Positions 16,942-26,369 are shown, numbered from the stretch's first letter. The stretch: DNA of 37,550 nt from Methylobacterium sp. Leaf112 (GCF_001423295.1 NZ_LMNG01000017.1:1-37550); one strand, 5' to 3'. Numbers and translations are program-made. The notes: a model not told the origin generated them from the sequence alone.

Positions 16942-18267
16942 TCAGACCGGCGGCGTCCCGTTGGCGGTCAGGACCGCCCCGGCAAGGTAGAGGGAGCCAC
17001 AGATGAGGATGCGCGGCGGCCGCTCGAACGCCGTGGCGCACAGGCTCTCCAGGGCCGCCTCGATGCCGGACGCCACATGAGCATTGAGGCCGACCTCGAC
17101 GGCGATCTGCGCCACCTCGTCGGCCGGCCGCGCCGCCATCTGCCCGGCGATGGGAACGGCGATCAGGGTGCGGGCGAGGCCCACGAAGTTGCGCAGGAAG
17201 CCCTCTGCGTCCTTCGTCCCGAGCAGTCCGACGACGAGAACGAGGGGTACGTCGCTGCGCTCGCCGAGATCCGCCATGGCGGCGGCGAGGATGCGGCCGC
17301 CGTCGACGTTGTGGCCGCCGTCGAGCCAAAGCTCCGCCCCCTCCGGCACGAGTTCGGACAGGCGACCACGGTTGAGCCGCTGCAGCCGCCCCGGCCAATC
17401 GACGGTGTCGAGGCCGCGTTCGATGGCGGCGATCCCGATATCGCCGAAGCCCGCCGCCCGCAGGGCCGCGATGGCGGTGCCCGCATTGGTGAGCTGGTGC
17501 CGGCCGTTGAGGCGCGGGCGCGGCAGGTCGAACAGGTCGACCTCGTCTTGGAACACGAGTCGCCCGCGCTCGGCATGCACGGAGAAATCCTGGTTGCCGA
17601 CCCGAATCGGATCGGCCCCGACGGCGTCGGCCAGCCGGCACAGGACCGAATCGGCCTCCACGTAGTCCTGCGCGGCGATCACCGCCGGGCAGCCGGACTT
17701 GAAGATGCCGGCCTTCTCCGTGGCCACCGCCTCGACGGTGTCGCCGAGATACTCGGCGTGGTCGCGCCCGATCGGGGTGACCACGGCGCAGGCCACCCGG
17801 TCGATGACGTTGGTGGCGTCCACGCGCCCACCCAGTCCGACCTCCAGCAGAAGCACGTCGGCGGGCGTCTCCGAGAACAACAGGAACGCGGCGGCGGTGG
17901 TGATCTCGAACACCGTGATCGGCTCGCCGGCATTGGCGGCCTCGCATCGGGCGAGGGCGTCGGCGAGCTGATCCTCGGGCACGTACTGGCCGCCCCCCAC
18001 CGCGCCGATGCGGATGCGCTCGTGGAATCGCACGAGGTGGGGCGAGGTGTAGACGTGGGCGGCAAGGCCCCCGGCTTCCAGGATCGCCCGCATGAACGCG
18101 ATGGTCGAACCCTTGCCGTTGGTGCCGGCGACATGAATCACCGGCGGCAGCTTGCGCTCCGGATGGCCGAGGCGTTCGAGCAGGCGCTGGATACGACCGA
18201 GGGAGAGGTCGATCGTGCGCGGGTGCAGGGCGAGGAAGCGCGCCATGAGCGCGTCGGAGGAATCCAT
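16942..18267 (-). CDS. folC: Folylpolyglutamate synthase/dihydrofolate synthase
   Basis: This Mur-ligase-type enzyme adds glutamate to dihydropteroate and folates in an ATP-dependent way. Its 441 residues fit the family. The P-loop is HVAGTNGKGST (45-55). YTSPHLVRFHERI, FEITTAAAFLLF and EVGLGGRVDATNVI are classic FolC blocks, and LDGGHNVDGG is the C-terminal motif. The start ATG 18267 lies 24 bp after the accD stop, so it is the distal gene of a trpA-accD-folC transcription unit, an order common in alphaproteobacteria. Confidence 0.96.
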   Translation of the reverse strand: MDSSDALMARFLALHPRTIDLSLGRIQRLLERLGHPERKLPPVIHVAGTNGKGSTIAFMRAILEAGGLAAHVYTSPHLVRFHERIRIGAVGGGQYVPEDQLADALARCEAANAGEPITVFEITTAAAFLLFSETPADVLLLEVGLGGRVDATNVIDRVACAVVTPIGRDHAEYLGDTVEAVATEKAGIFKSGCPAVIAAQDYVEADSVLCRLADAVGADPIRVGNQDFSVHAERGRLVFQDEVDLFDLPRPRLNGRHQLTNAGTAIAALRAAGFGDIGIAAIERGLDTVDWPGRLQRLNRGRLSELVPEGAELWLDGGHNVDGGRILAAAMADLGERSDVPLVLVVGLLGTKDAEGFLRNFVGLARTLIAVPIAGQMAARPADEVAQIAVEVGLNAHVASGIEAALESLCATAFERPPRILICGSLYLAGAVLTANGTPPV

Positions 18268-18291
18268 GGGCGTGCGTCGCGTCGCTGAGGC

Positions 18292-19197
18292 TCAGGCCGG
18301 ATCAGCCGCGGGGGCCGTCCGGGGCGAAGTGGGAGCGTCCTGCTTCATGAGGAGGCCGCACAGGCGTGCGATCGTCTCTTTCAGGGCGTGCCGGTGCACG
18401 ACCTGATCGATCATCCCGTGCGCGAAGAGGTATTCGGAGCGCTGGAACCCATCGGGCAGCTTTTCCCGGATCGTCTGCTCGATGACGCGCGGGCCGGCAA
18501 AACAGATCAAGGCGCCGGGCTCGGCCAGGTGGACGTCGCCCAGCATGGCGTAGGAAGCGGTAACGCCGCCCGTGGTCGGGTTGGTCAGCACCACGATGTA
18601 GGGGAGCTTCGCCGCCCGGAGCCGGCGGATCGCCACGGTGGTGCGCGGCATCTGCATGAGGGAGAGAATGCCCTCCTGCATGCGCGCGCCGCCGGACGCC
18701 GAGAACAGGATGTAGGGGGTGCGCTTGTCGAGGGCCGTCTCGGCTCCTCGGACGAAGGCCTCGCCCGCCGCCATACCCAGGGACCCGGCCATGAACGCGA
18801 AATCCTGCGCCGCCAGGGTCATGGGCAGCCCGCCGACCCGACCGAAGCCGATCTTGAAGGCGTCCGGCATTCCGGTCTTGGCGCGCGCGTCCTTGAGGCG
18901 ATCGACGTAGCGCTTCTCATCGCGGAACTTGAGCGGATCTGCGGCGACCTCCGGCAGGGGCACGTCGATCCAGGTGCCCTCGTCGAACATCATCTTGAGG
19001 CGCGCCTGGGCACTCATCTTGAGATGGTGCTCGGAGCCGGGAATGACCCAGTGGTTGCTCTCCACCTCCTTGTGGAAGACCATCTGCCCGGTATCGGGGC
19101 ACTTGACCCAGAGATTCTCCGGCGTCTCGCGCTTGAACAGGGTCTTGATCTTGGGGCGCACGACCTCCGAGATCCAGTTCATCGGCTCAACCATCAT
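18292..19197 (-). CDS. accD: Acetyl-CoA carboxylase, carboxyltransferase beta subunit
   Basis: With AccA it transfers CO2 from carboxybiotin to acetyl-CoA to make malonyl-CoA, the first step of fatty acid synthesis. The 301-residue protein has the crotonase-like core with [31 protein letters not shown] and [16 protein letters not shown]. The N-terminal zinc ribbon is degenerate: of the four cysteines known in E. coli only Cys33 remains, and the others align with Thr36, Ile52 and Ser55. I believe this is shared with other Rhizobiales. ATG 19197 has AAGGA about 10 nt upstream. It sits 52 bp after trpA. Confidence 0.96.
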   Translation of the reverse strand: MMVEPMNWISEVVRPKIKTLFKRETPENLWVKCPDTGQMVFHKEVESNHWVIPGSEHHLKMSAQARLKMMFDEGTWIDVPLPEVAADPLKFRDEKRYVDRLKDARAKTGMPDAFKIGFGRVGGLPMTLAAQDFAFMAGSLGMAAGEAFVRGAETALDKRTPYILFSASGGARMQEGILSLMQMPRTTVAIRRLRAAKLPYIVVLTNPTTGGVTASYAMLGDVHLAEPGALICFAGPRVIEQTIREKLPDGFQRSEYLFAHGMIDQVVHRHALKETIARLCGLLMKQDAPTSPRTAPAADPA

Positions 19198-19249
19198 CGT
19201 GATGCCGTCCTTGGTTTCGCGAATTCGGTGATCAGACCCTGTCCGGTGA

Positions 19250-20110
19250 TCAAGCCCGGGCCGCCCGGCGCACGCCCTCGGCGAGATCGCGCACCAGGGC
19301 GCTCACCGCCTCGACCGTTCCGGCCCCCACGCGGCCCTCGCCGTCGAGGCTGCCCCGGAGGGCGTCGATCAGGGCGGAGCCGACCACGACCCCGTCGGCA
19401 CCCCGCGCGATGGCGGCGGCGTCAGCCCCCGTGCGGACGCCGAAACCGACCACGACGGGCAGTTCGGTGTGGCGCCGGATGCGCCCGACGGCATCGGCCA
19501 CCTTGCCGAAATCCGGGGTCGCCGTCCCGGTGATGCCGGTGATCGATACGTAATAGACGAAACCGGCCGTGTTCGCGAGGACGGCGGGCAGGCGCTTCTC
19601 GTCCGTGGTCGGCGTGGCGAGCCGGATGAAGGCGAGGCCCTTGGCGAGTGCCGGCAGGCAGAGTTCGTCATCCTCCTCGGGCGGCAGGTCGACGACGATG
19701 AGGCCGTCGATGCCGGCCGTCACCGCATCGTCGAGGAAGCGGTCGACGCCGTAGGTGTGGATCGGGTTGAAGTACCCCATCAGGATCACGGGCGTGCCGG
19801 CGTTGCTCTCCCGGAAGCGGCGCACGAGGTCGAGGGTGCGGGCCACACCCTGGCCGCCCTTCAGCGCCCGCAGGCCCGCAGCCTGGATCGCGGGGCCGTC
19901 GGCCATGGGATCGGTGAACGGCAGGCCGAATTCGACGATGTCGGCCCCCGCTTCCGGCAGGGCCTGAAGCACTTTCAAGGATGTCTCCGGGTCCGGGTCA
20001 CCCGCCATCACGTAAGTGACGAGGGCCGCGCGCCCCTCCGAACGGCAGCGGGCGAAGGTCGCCTCGATGCGGGTCGGGGCGGAACCGGTGACGGGACTTG
20101 GTACGGTCAT
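19250..20110 (-). CDS. trpA: Tryptophan synthase alpha subunit
   Basis: It cleaves indole-3-glycerol phosphate to indole, which is channelled to TrpB. The 286-residue TIM barrel has the catalytic Glu60 in [17 protein letters not shown] and Asp71 eleven residues later, matching E. coli Glu49 and Asp60. Phosphate-binding Gly-rich loops VVGFGVRTG and [10 protein letters not shown] are also present. It heads the trpA-accD-folC run. trpB and trpF, often directly upstream in relatives, are replaced here by a divergent sensor kinase. No leader peptide or attenuator was seen in the divergent region. Confidence 0.97.
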   Translation of the reverse strand: MTVPSPVTGSAPTRIEATFARCRSEGRAALVTYVMAGDPDPETSLKVLQALPEAGADIVEFGLPFTDPMADGPAIQAAGLRALKGGQGVARTLDLVRRFRESNAGTPVILMGYFNPIHTYGVDRFLDDAVTAGIDGLIVVDLPPEEDDELCLPALAKGLAFIRLATPTTDEKRLPAVLANTAGFVYYVSITGITGTATPDFGKVADAVGRIRRHTELPVVVGFGVRTGADAAAIARGADGVVVGSALIDALRGSLDGEGRVGAGTVEAVSALVRDLAEGVRRAARA

Positions 20111-20406
20111 GGGCGCTTGCGCTCTCGCGGCCGGCCCGGATCGGGCTCACGGATGAGCCGTCGCGCCTACACCATCGGGGCGGGCCCGTGAAGCGCGAGC
20201 GATCCGATGGCGCCAAAGGCCGCGGGCGCCGCCCTGTTCGTCCGCCTGGGAAACGGACGGCGGCGGACCGACCGCCACGCAGCCGCATTCTCAGGTCGCC
20301 TGGCAAGGAACGCTTAAGCGCCTTTCGAAAGCCGGCGTTCAACCCCGGCTGGCATCGTCCCTCTGCGCTGCGAACGGGTCGGTCCGTCCGCACCGGGGAG
20401 AAACGC

Positions 20407-22434
20407 ATGACCAGCCAGACCCTCGCGCTGATCCTCTCCGTCCTGGCTGGGGCCTTCGTGCTGGTCGTCCTGCTGCGCCGGCACGGGATGCCGGCGGTGG
20501 AGGGTGCGGAGGTCGAGCACCTCCAGGCTCGCATCCAGCGCATCACGGAGAGCGAGGAGCGCTACCGCGCCCTCGTGGAGGCGACCACCGAGATCGTCGT
20601 CCAGCGCGACGCCCTCGGGCGGATCACCTTCGCCAATGCCGGGTTCGGGCGCCTCGTCGGCGCGGAGGCGTTCGCCCTCGTTGGCTCCACCTTGGAGGCG
20701 TCCTGCCTGGAGCACGGCCCCGTTGAGGAACGTCCGGACGGCGTGCGCCGGGTCGAGCGGCGGCTCGCCCCCGTGACCGGCCCGCCGCGCTGGTTCTCCA
20801 TCATCGAGATGCCGGTGGCCGGTCCCACGGGCGAGACCCAGTGGCTGCATGCGGGCTCCGACATCACCGAGCGGATCGAATCCGCCCGCTCCCTCGACGA
20901 GGCCCTGACCCGGGCGGAAGCCGCCAACGTCGCCAAATCCCGCTTCCTCGCCACCGTCAGCCACGAGTTCCGCACGCCGCTCAACGGCATCCTCGGAATG
21001 GCCGACCTGGTTCTCGACACCGGGCTCGACGCCGAACAGCGTACCTACGTCGAGGCGGTGCGGACGTCCGGCAAGGCGCTGCTGTCGCTCATCGACGGCA
21101 TCCTCGACTTCTCGCGGATCGAATCGGGCCGCCTCGACCTCGCCGCCGCACCCTTCGACCTCGCAACTCTCGCCGAGGGCGTGGTCGAGCTCCTCGCGCC
21201 GCGGGCGCAGGACAAAGGCATCGAGATCGCCCTCGACATCGCCGAGGATGTCGCCCCGATGGTCATCGGCGACGCGGACCGCGTGCGTCAGATCCTCGTC
21301 AACCTCGCGGGCAACGCCGTGAAGTTCACCCAGACGGGCGGCGTCGGCATCGAGATCGGGCGGGAGGACGACCATTTCGCACTCACGGTTCGCGACACCG
21401 GGCCGGGCATCCCATCGGAGCGGATTCCCCTTCTTTTCGAAGAGTTCGAGCAGGGCGACGGCAGCGCCAGCCGACGCCACGAAGGTACCGGCCTCGGGCT
21501 CGCCATCACCCGCCGCCTCGTCGCCCGCATGGGCGGCCGGATCGAGGCGGAGTCGGCGCTGGGCCAGGGCAGCCGCTTCACCGCCCTCCTACCCCTGGAG
21601 GCCGCCGGGACCGAGGATCCCGTCGCGGCGCCTGTATGCCTCCACGGGCGCACGGTGCTGATCGTGGCAGCCTCACCGTTCCAGGCGCCGTTCCTCGCCC
21701 GTCGGCTGTCCAGGGTGGGCGCCCATGCCACTGTGGTGGACACCGAAGCGGCCGGGCTCGCAGCTCTTTCCGGCGCAGGCTTCGACGCGATCATCGCCGA
21801 CCGCTCCCTCGGCGACGCCGCCGTACGGACCCTCGCTCAGGCCGCAAAGGCCGGGGGCGTGCGCTGCAGTCTCGTCCTGCTCTCGCCCTTCGACCGACGC
21901 GAATTCGGGTCTCCGGGCGCGGCGGGCTTCGACAGCTATCTCGTCAAGCCCGTGCGCGCCCGCTCCTTGTTCGACCGCCTGATGGCGCCGGCACGGCCCA
22001 TCGGGGGGGGCGAAGGACCGTCGGCCGCCGCGCCTCCACGGGTCGCCGCGTCGGGCCCGCGCGTGCTCATGGCTGAGGACAACCCCATCAACGCCCTCCT
22101 GGCGACGAAAGCTCTGGAGCGCCTCGGCGCCACGGTGGTTCCGGCGCGCGACGGGCTCGAAGCCGTGGCACTCTTCTCCGAGGGCGGAGCGTTCGATCTC
22201 GCCCTCATCGACATCCGGATGCCCGGTCTCGACGGCCTCGAGACCGCCCGGCGCATCCGCGCCCTCGAGGCTTCGCGCGAAGGCGGACCGCTTCACCTCG
22301 TGGCGCTCACGGCCAATGCGGGGCGCGACGACGAGCTGGCGGCCCGAGCCGCCGGCTTCGACGGTTTCCTTGCCAAACCCCTCAACCTGAGGGCGCTGCC
22401 GGCCCTGCTCGAACGGCGGTCGGCCGCGGCTTGA
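20407..22434 (+). CDS. Membrane-anchored hybrid sensor histidine kinase with two receiver domains
   Basis: The 675-residue protein has one N-terminal membrane helix (about 6-26), a PAS domain (about 45-160), and HisKA with phospho-accepting His186 (ATVSHEFRTPLNG). The HATPase domain carries N, G1 and G2 motifs (NLAGNAVKFT, RDTGPGIP, GTGLGLAI). Two receiver-like domains follow. The first (about 415-530) keeps an Asp in IIADRSL but has lost the N-terminal acidic pair, so it may be a pseudo-receiver. The second (about 555-670) is intact, with AEDNPIN, Asp602 in LIDIRMPG and KPL. ATG 20407 follows GGGGAGA. The signal and downstream partner are unknown; no phosphotransfer protein is adjacent. Confidence 0.93.
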   Translation: MTSQTLALILSVLAGAFVLVVLLRRHGMPAVEGAEVEHLQARIQRITESEERYRALVEATTEIVVQRDALGRITFANAGFGRLVGAEAFALVGSTLEASCLEHGPVEERPDGVRRVERRLAPVTGPPRWFSIIEMPVAGPTGETQWLHAGSDITERIESARSLDEALTRAEAANVAKSRFLATVSHEFRTPLNGILGMADLVLDTGLDAEQRTYVEAVRTSGKALLSLIDGILDFSRIESGRLDLAAAPFDLATLAEGVVELLAPRAQDKGIEIALDIAEDVAPMVIGDADRVRQILVNLAGNAVKFTQTGGVGIEIGREDDHFALTVRDTGPGIPSERIPLLFEEFEQGDGSASRRHEGTGLGLAITRRLVARMGGRIEAESALGQGSRFTALLPLEAAGTEDPVAAPVCLHGRTVLIVAASPFQAPFLARRLSRVGAHATVVDTEAAGLAALSGAGFDAIIADRSLGDAAVRTLAQAAKAGGVRCSLVLLSPFDRREFGSPGAAGFDSYLVKPVRARSLFDRLMAPARPIGGGEGPSAAAPPRVAASGPRVLMAEDNPINALLATKALERLGATVVPARDGLEAVALFSEGGAFDLALIDIRMPGLDGLETARRIRALEASREGGPLHLVALTANAGRDDELAARAAGFDGFLAKPLNLRALPALLERRSAAA

Positions 22435-22490
22435 CCCGGCTGTTGACGGGCCGCGTTGACAGGTCCGGGCCGGCGCGCGAACACGGGCGC

Positions 22491-22784
22491 ATGGCCGCTT
22501 TCCAGACTTTCGACGCCCCGACGATGGACCCCTCGTCCGCCCGCCACGACCGCGGCATCCTCGCCGGTATCGCGGCGATCGTCTTCGCCACGGTTCTGAT
22601 CGGAACCCTGGCTCCGGCCTCGCACAGGCCGGCCGTCGTGGCGCCGAGCGCGGATCACACCTGCGCCGAGTGGGGCGACGGCTGCCGTGTCTGCCAGCGC
22701 CGGGAGGAAGGGGCCGCCTGCTCCCTGCCGGGCATCGCCTGCGTGCCGTCCGAGATGCGCTGCCTGCGCCGCGTCGGCGACTGA
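22491..22784 (+). CDS. Small membrane-anchored Cys-rich periplasmic protein
   Basis: The 97-residue product has an N-terminal membrane helix (about 22-42, ILAGIAAIVFATVLIGTLAP). A short mature part carries six cysteines (TCAEW, GCRVC, ACSLPG, IACVPS, MRCLRR), probably three disulphides outside the membrane. I recall similar Cys-rich small proteins in Rhizobiales but know no function. ATG 22491 is preferred; the frame is open back to 22431, overlapping the kinase stop. It lies between the hybrid kinase and gluQ on the same strand. Confidence 0.72.
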   Translation: MAAFQTFDAPTMDPSSARHDRGILAGIAAIVFATVLIGTLAPASHRPAVVAPSADHTCAEWGDGCRVCQRREEGAACSLPGIACVPSEMRCLRRVGD

Positions 22785-22834
22785 GTGTCTCTCACAGAAC
22801 TCCCGTTGCGCCGCCGTGCTCAGAGCGAGAACCG

Positions 22835-23767
22835 ATGGTGACCGGGAGTTTTGTGAAGCACTCTGAGCCGGCGGCCCCCGTGACCGCGCCGACCTTCCGG
22901 TTCGCGCCGACCTTCCGGTTCGCGCCGAGCCCCAACGGCCGCCTGCACCTCGGCCATGCCTGGTCGGTCCTGCTCAACGCCGATCTCGCCCGGCGCTGGG
23001 GCGGGCGCCTCCTCCTGCGCATCGAGGATATCGATCCCGGCCGCTCACGGCCCGACCTGGTATCGGCGATCCAGGATGACCTCGCCTGGCTCGGGATCGC
23101 CTTCGACGGAACGGTTCTGCGCCAATCCGAGCGCATGCCGGCCTACCGGTCGGTCCTCGGGGGCCTCGCGGCCCGAAGTCTCGCCTATCCGTGCTTCTGC
23201 TCACGTTCGGAGGTCGGCGCGGCGGCGCGGGCCGCCGCCGGGGATGGCCCACTCCCGCGCGATCCCGATGGGGCGCCGCTCTATCCCGGCACGTGCCGGA
23301 TTCTACCGGAGATCAGCGTCTCCGCCCGGATCGCCCGGGGCGAACCGCACACCTGGCGCCTCGCCATGGACCGCGCATGCGCGGCTGCGCCCGGCCCGTC
23401 CGGTTTTTCCACCTTCGCACCGGACGGAACTACGGGGTCCGTGCGTGCCGACCCGGCCCGCTGGGGCGACAGCGTCATCGGCCGCCGCGACGTGCCGACG
23501 AGCTATCACCTCGCCGTTGTGACCGACGACGCAGCGCAGGGCATCACCCACGTGGTACGCGGCGCCGACCTCCTGGCCGCCACCAATCTCCACGCGCTGC
23601 TGCAGGCGCTCCTCGGTCTGCCGGGCCCACGCTACCACCACCACGCCCTCCTGCTCGACGCCACCGGCGCCAAGCTCGCCAAATCGCGCGGCTCCCAGAG
23701 CCTCGCCGACCTGCGGGCGCAGGGCGTCGAACCCGAGTCCATCCGCGCGCAGCTCGGCTTCTCCTGA
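22835..23767 (+). CDS. gluQ: Glutamyl-Q tRNA(Asp) synthetase
   Basis: This GluRS paralogue without an anticodon-binding domain attaches glutamate to the queuosine of tRNA(Asp). Its 310 residues fit the family. Motifs are the class I signature APSPNGRLHLGHAWS (HLGH at 38-41), RIEDIDPGRSR, the zinc site with CFC (residues near 120) and a later YPGTC, and the KMSKS-like KLAKSRGS. The residues APTFRF occur twice in tandem just before APSPNG because of an 18-bp DNA duplication (22891-22926); relatives have one such segment. ATG 22835 has a GCGAGA-type ribosome site. Confidence 0.94.
   Translation: MVTGSFVKHSEPAAPVTAPTFRFAPTFRFAPSPNGRLHLGHAWSVLLNADLARRWGGRLLLRIEDIDPGRSRPDLVSAIQDDLAWLGIAFDGTVLRQSERMPAYRSVLGGLAARSLAYPCFCSRSEVGAAARAAAGDGPLPRDPDGAPLYPGTCRILPEISVSARIARGEPHTWRLAMDRACAAAPGPSGFSTFAPDGTTGSVRADPARWGDSVIGRRDVPTSYHLAVVTDDAAQGITHVVRGADLLAATNLHALLQALLGLPGPRYHHHALLLDATGAKLAKSRGSQSLADLRAQGVEPESIRAQLGFS
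22891..22926 (+). repeat. 18-bp in-frame tandem duplication inside gluQ
   Basis: GACCTTCCGGTTCGCGCC occurs at 22891-22908 and again, identical, at 22909-22926. It adds six residues (PTFRFA) directly in front of the HIGH-motif strand. Confidence 0.97.
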
Positions 23768-23838
23768 GGGGCCCTTGCGGCGGGCGCGCGTTTGCGCCTC
23801 TCATCACCGAAAATTCCGTGACGGAGAGTCCCGTACCC

Positions 23839-25344
23839 GTGTCCGACCGCTTCAACGCCGCCGCCCATTGCCTCTCCGAGAACGCCCGCCTGCGGCCCGA
23901 CAAAGCCGCCCTCGTCATGGCGGGCGCCGACGGAGCCGCCGCCACCCTGACCTTCGCCGAGGCCGATCGGGCCGTCCGGGCAATCGCGGCGGGTCTTCTC
24001 GGCCGCGGCCTGACACCCGGTGCGCGGGTGATGATCCGCCTCGGCCACGAGGCCGACTACGTCCTGACCTATTTCGGGGCGTTGGCCGCGGGCCTCGTCG
24101 CCCTGCCGGCCTCCCCCCAGCTGACGCCCGCCGAGGCCGCTTTCCTCGCGCGCGATTCCGGGGCCGCCGTGATCGCCGCCGGCGCGGACATCGCCCTCGA
24201 TCCCGCGAGCACGGACGGCCGCCTCGTCCTGCGGCCCGCCGACATCGCTGCCTTCAAGGCCGGGCCGCCGCTGCCGGCCTACGCCGACACCGCCGCCGAC
24301 GATTCGGCGATCTTGGTCTACACTTCCGGCACCACGAGCCGACCCAAAGGCGTGCGCCACGCCCACCGCTCGGTGCGCGGACGCCGACCGATGCATGCCC
24401 ACTGGCTCGGCCTGACCGACACCGACGTGATGCTGCACGCCGGCACGTTGAACTGGACCTACACCCTGGGGGTCGGCGTCACCGATCCGTGGGCCTGCGG
24501 CGCCACCGCCGTGCTGTACGACGGCCCGCGCGATCCGGCCGTGTGGCCGTCCCTCATCGCTCGCCATGGCGCCACCCTGTTCGCCGCCGTGCCGAGCCTC
24601 TACCGCCAGATCCTCAAATACGCAGACCTCCCCGCACACGACCTCACGCGCCTGCGCCACGGCGTGACGGCCGGCGAGGCCCTGCCGGCCGAACTCCTCG
24701 CCGCCTGGACGGACGCCACGGGCAAGCCGCTCTACGAGGCACTGGGCATGAGCGAGATCTCCACCTACGTGTCGAGCGGTCCCACCATCCCCGTGCGCCC
24801 CGGCTCGCCGGGCCGTCCCCAGCCCGGGCGCCGCGTCGCCATACTGCCCACGGACGGTGCACCCGAGCCGCTGCCGCCGGGTGAGATCGGCCTGCTCGCT
24901 GTGCACCGCTCCGAGCCCGGCCTGATGCTCGGCTACTGGAACCGGCCGGACGAGGACGCGGCGGTCACCCGGGGCGACTGGTTCACCGGCGGCGACCTCG
25001 CCAGCCTCGATTCCGACGGCTACCTCTGGTTCCACGGCCGCAACGACGACCTCATGAACGCGCTGGGCTACCGGGTCTCGCCGAGCGAGGTCGAGGCGGT
25101 GCTCGCCCGTCACCCGGACGTCGCCGAAGTCGGGGTCGCTGAACTCGGCGTCCGCGCCGACCTCCGGGTCATCGCCGCCTTCGTGGTGCCGAGAGCCGGG
25201 GCGTCCCCCGATGCCGCCGCCCTCATCGCCTTCTGCCAGGCGCATCTCGCCGCCTACAAGTGCCCGCGCGCGATCCGCTTCCTCGAAGCCCTGCCGCGCA
25301 CGCCAAACGGAAAGATCCAGCGCCGCCGCCTCGGACAGGACTGA
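23839..25344 (+). CDS. AMP-forming acyl-CoA synthetase (benzoate-CoA ligase-like)
   Basis: This ANL-superfamily enzyme activates a carboxylic acid to acyl-AMP and then acyl-CoA. The 501-residue protein has the phosphate loop VYTSGTTSRPKGVRHAH, an A5 region YEALGMSEISTYVS, the A7/A8 hinge WFHGRNDDLMNALGYRVSPS with EVEAVL, and the catalytic lysine in RTPNGKIQRR. The SEIS and GYRVSP details resemble benzoate/aryl-CoA ligases, but the substrate is open. The start is GTG 23839, with GGAGAG about 10 nt upstream; GTG 23818 is the alternative. It is in the same direction as gluQ (71 bp apart) and the next glycosyltransferase. Confidence 0.87.
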   Translation: MSDRFNAAAHCLSENARLRPDKAALVMAGADGAAATLTFAEADRAVRAIAAGLLGRGLTPGARVMIRLGHEADYVLTYFGALAAGLVALPASPQLTPAEAAFLARDSGAAVIAAGADIALDPASTDGRLVLRPADIAAFKAGPPLPAYADTAADDSAILVYTSGTTSRPKGVRHAHRSVRGRRPMHAHWLGLTDTDVMLHAGTLNWTYTLGVGVTDPWACGATAVLYDGPRDPAVWPSLIARHGATLFAAVPSLYRQILKYADLPAHDLTRLRHGVTAGEALPAELLAAWTDATGKPLYEALGMSEISTYVSSGPTIPVRPGSPGRPQPGRRVAILPTDGAPEPLPPGEIGLLAVHRSEPGLMLGYWNRPDEDAAVTRGDWFTGGDLASLDSDGYLWFHGRNDDLMNALGYRVSPSEVEAVLARHPDVAEVGVAELGVRADLRVIAAFVVPRAGASPDAAALIAFCQAHLAAYKCPRAIRFLEALPRTPNGKIQRRRLGQD

Positions 25345-25448
25345 GACGAACGCACCTCGGACGATCGCAGCCGAGGTTGTGGCGTCGGGGGGGGCTCGAT
25401 AGAGCGGGGGCGCTTGCAACGTTTCTCGCCAAAGATGGCCGCCCCGCG

Positions 25449-26264
25449 ATGCCTCCCCTCCCTCTCTCGGTCTTCATCATCGCCCAGAACGAGGCCGACC
25501 GCATCGGGGCTACGATCCGGGCGGTGCGGGGCCTGACGGACGATCTCGTGGTGGTCGATTCCGGGTCCACCGACGGCACGCAGGCCCTGGCGGCGTCCCT
25601 CGGTGCCCGGGTGATCCACAACGGCTGGTCCGGCTACGGCCCGCAGAAACGCTTCGCCGAGGACCAGTGTCGCCACGTCTGGCTGCTCAACGTCGATGCC
25701 GACGAGGTGGTGCCGGAGGATCTGGCGACCGCGATCCGGGCCGCCTTCGGCAAAGGCGAGCCGCGCCACCCGGCCTATCGCATCGCCATCGCGGAGATCT
25801 TTCCCGGCGAGGGGCGCCCGCATCCCTGGGCCTACCGCCTCACGCCCGTGCGCCTCTACCGCAAGGATCGCGGCCGCTACTCACCGTCCCCGGTCCACGA
25901 CCGCGTCGACCTCGCCCCGGGCGCCAGCGTCGGCACCCTGCGCGGCGTGATCCACCATTTCTCGGTGCGCTCGCTCGGCGACCAGCTCGACAAGCTCAAC
26001 CGGTACTCCGACCAGCAAGCCGACGATCTCGCGGCCCGCGGCGTCGCGATCCCGACCTGGCGCCTGTTCGTGGAGTTGCCGGGCAACTTCCTCAAGGCCT
26101 ATTTCGGCCGCCGCCATTTCGTGCGCGGCACCTACGGCTTCCTCACGGCAATGAATTACGCCATCTCCCGCCACCTGCGCGTCGCCAAGCACTACGAGCG
26201 CCGCCGGGCAGATTCTCACACCAGCACGGATTCGCGGCTTGACCGCCCCGACGCGAAATTCTAG
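25449..26264 (+). CDS. Glycosyltransferase family 2, WaaE/KdtX-like
   Basis: The 271-residue GT-A enzyme opens with PLSVFIIAQNEADRIGATI, a nucleotide-binding VVVDSGSTDGT motif and LLNVDADE with the metal-binding DxD. The later FSVRSLGDQLDKLNRYS and the RRHFVRGTYGFLTAMNYA region are typical of WaaE/KdtX-type transferases, which add a sugar to the lipopolysaccharide inner core. A helical membrane-associating C-terminus is likely. ATG 25449 has no clear ribosome site. It ends 13 bp before tRNA-Ser. Assignment to LPS core synthesis is by family. Confidence 0.87.
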   Translation: MPPLPLSVFIIAQNEADRIGATIRAVRGLTDDLVVVDSGSTDGTQALAASLGARVIHNGWSGYGPQKRFAEDQCRHVWLLNVDADEVVPEDLATAIRAAFGKGEPRHPAYRIAIAEIFPGEGRPHPWAYRLTPVRLYRKDRGRYSPSPVHDRVDLAPGASVGTLRGVIHHFSVRSLGDQLDKLNRYSDQQADDLAARGVAIPTWRLFVELPGNFLKAYFGRRHFVRGTYGFLTAMNYAISRHLRVAKHYERRRADSHTSTDSRLDRPDAKF

Positions 26265-26277
26265 ATCGACGGCCTGC

Positions 26278-26369
26278 GGAGACGTGGCCGAGCGGCTGAA
26301 GGCACTCGTTTGCTAAATGAGCATACCCCGAAAGGGGTATCGAGGGTTCGAATCCCTCCGTCTCCGCCA
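26278..26369 (+). tRNA. tRNA-Ser(GCU)
   Basis: This is a 92-nt class II tRNA. Acceptor GGAGACG pairs with CGTCTCC, with discriminator G and encoded CCA. The anticodon stem CTCGT/ATGAG closes the loop TTGCTAA, anticodon GCT. The long variable arm is TACCCCGAAAGGGGTA, and the T-loop GTTCGAATC is present. It reads AGC and AGU codons. Confidence 0.97.
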
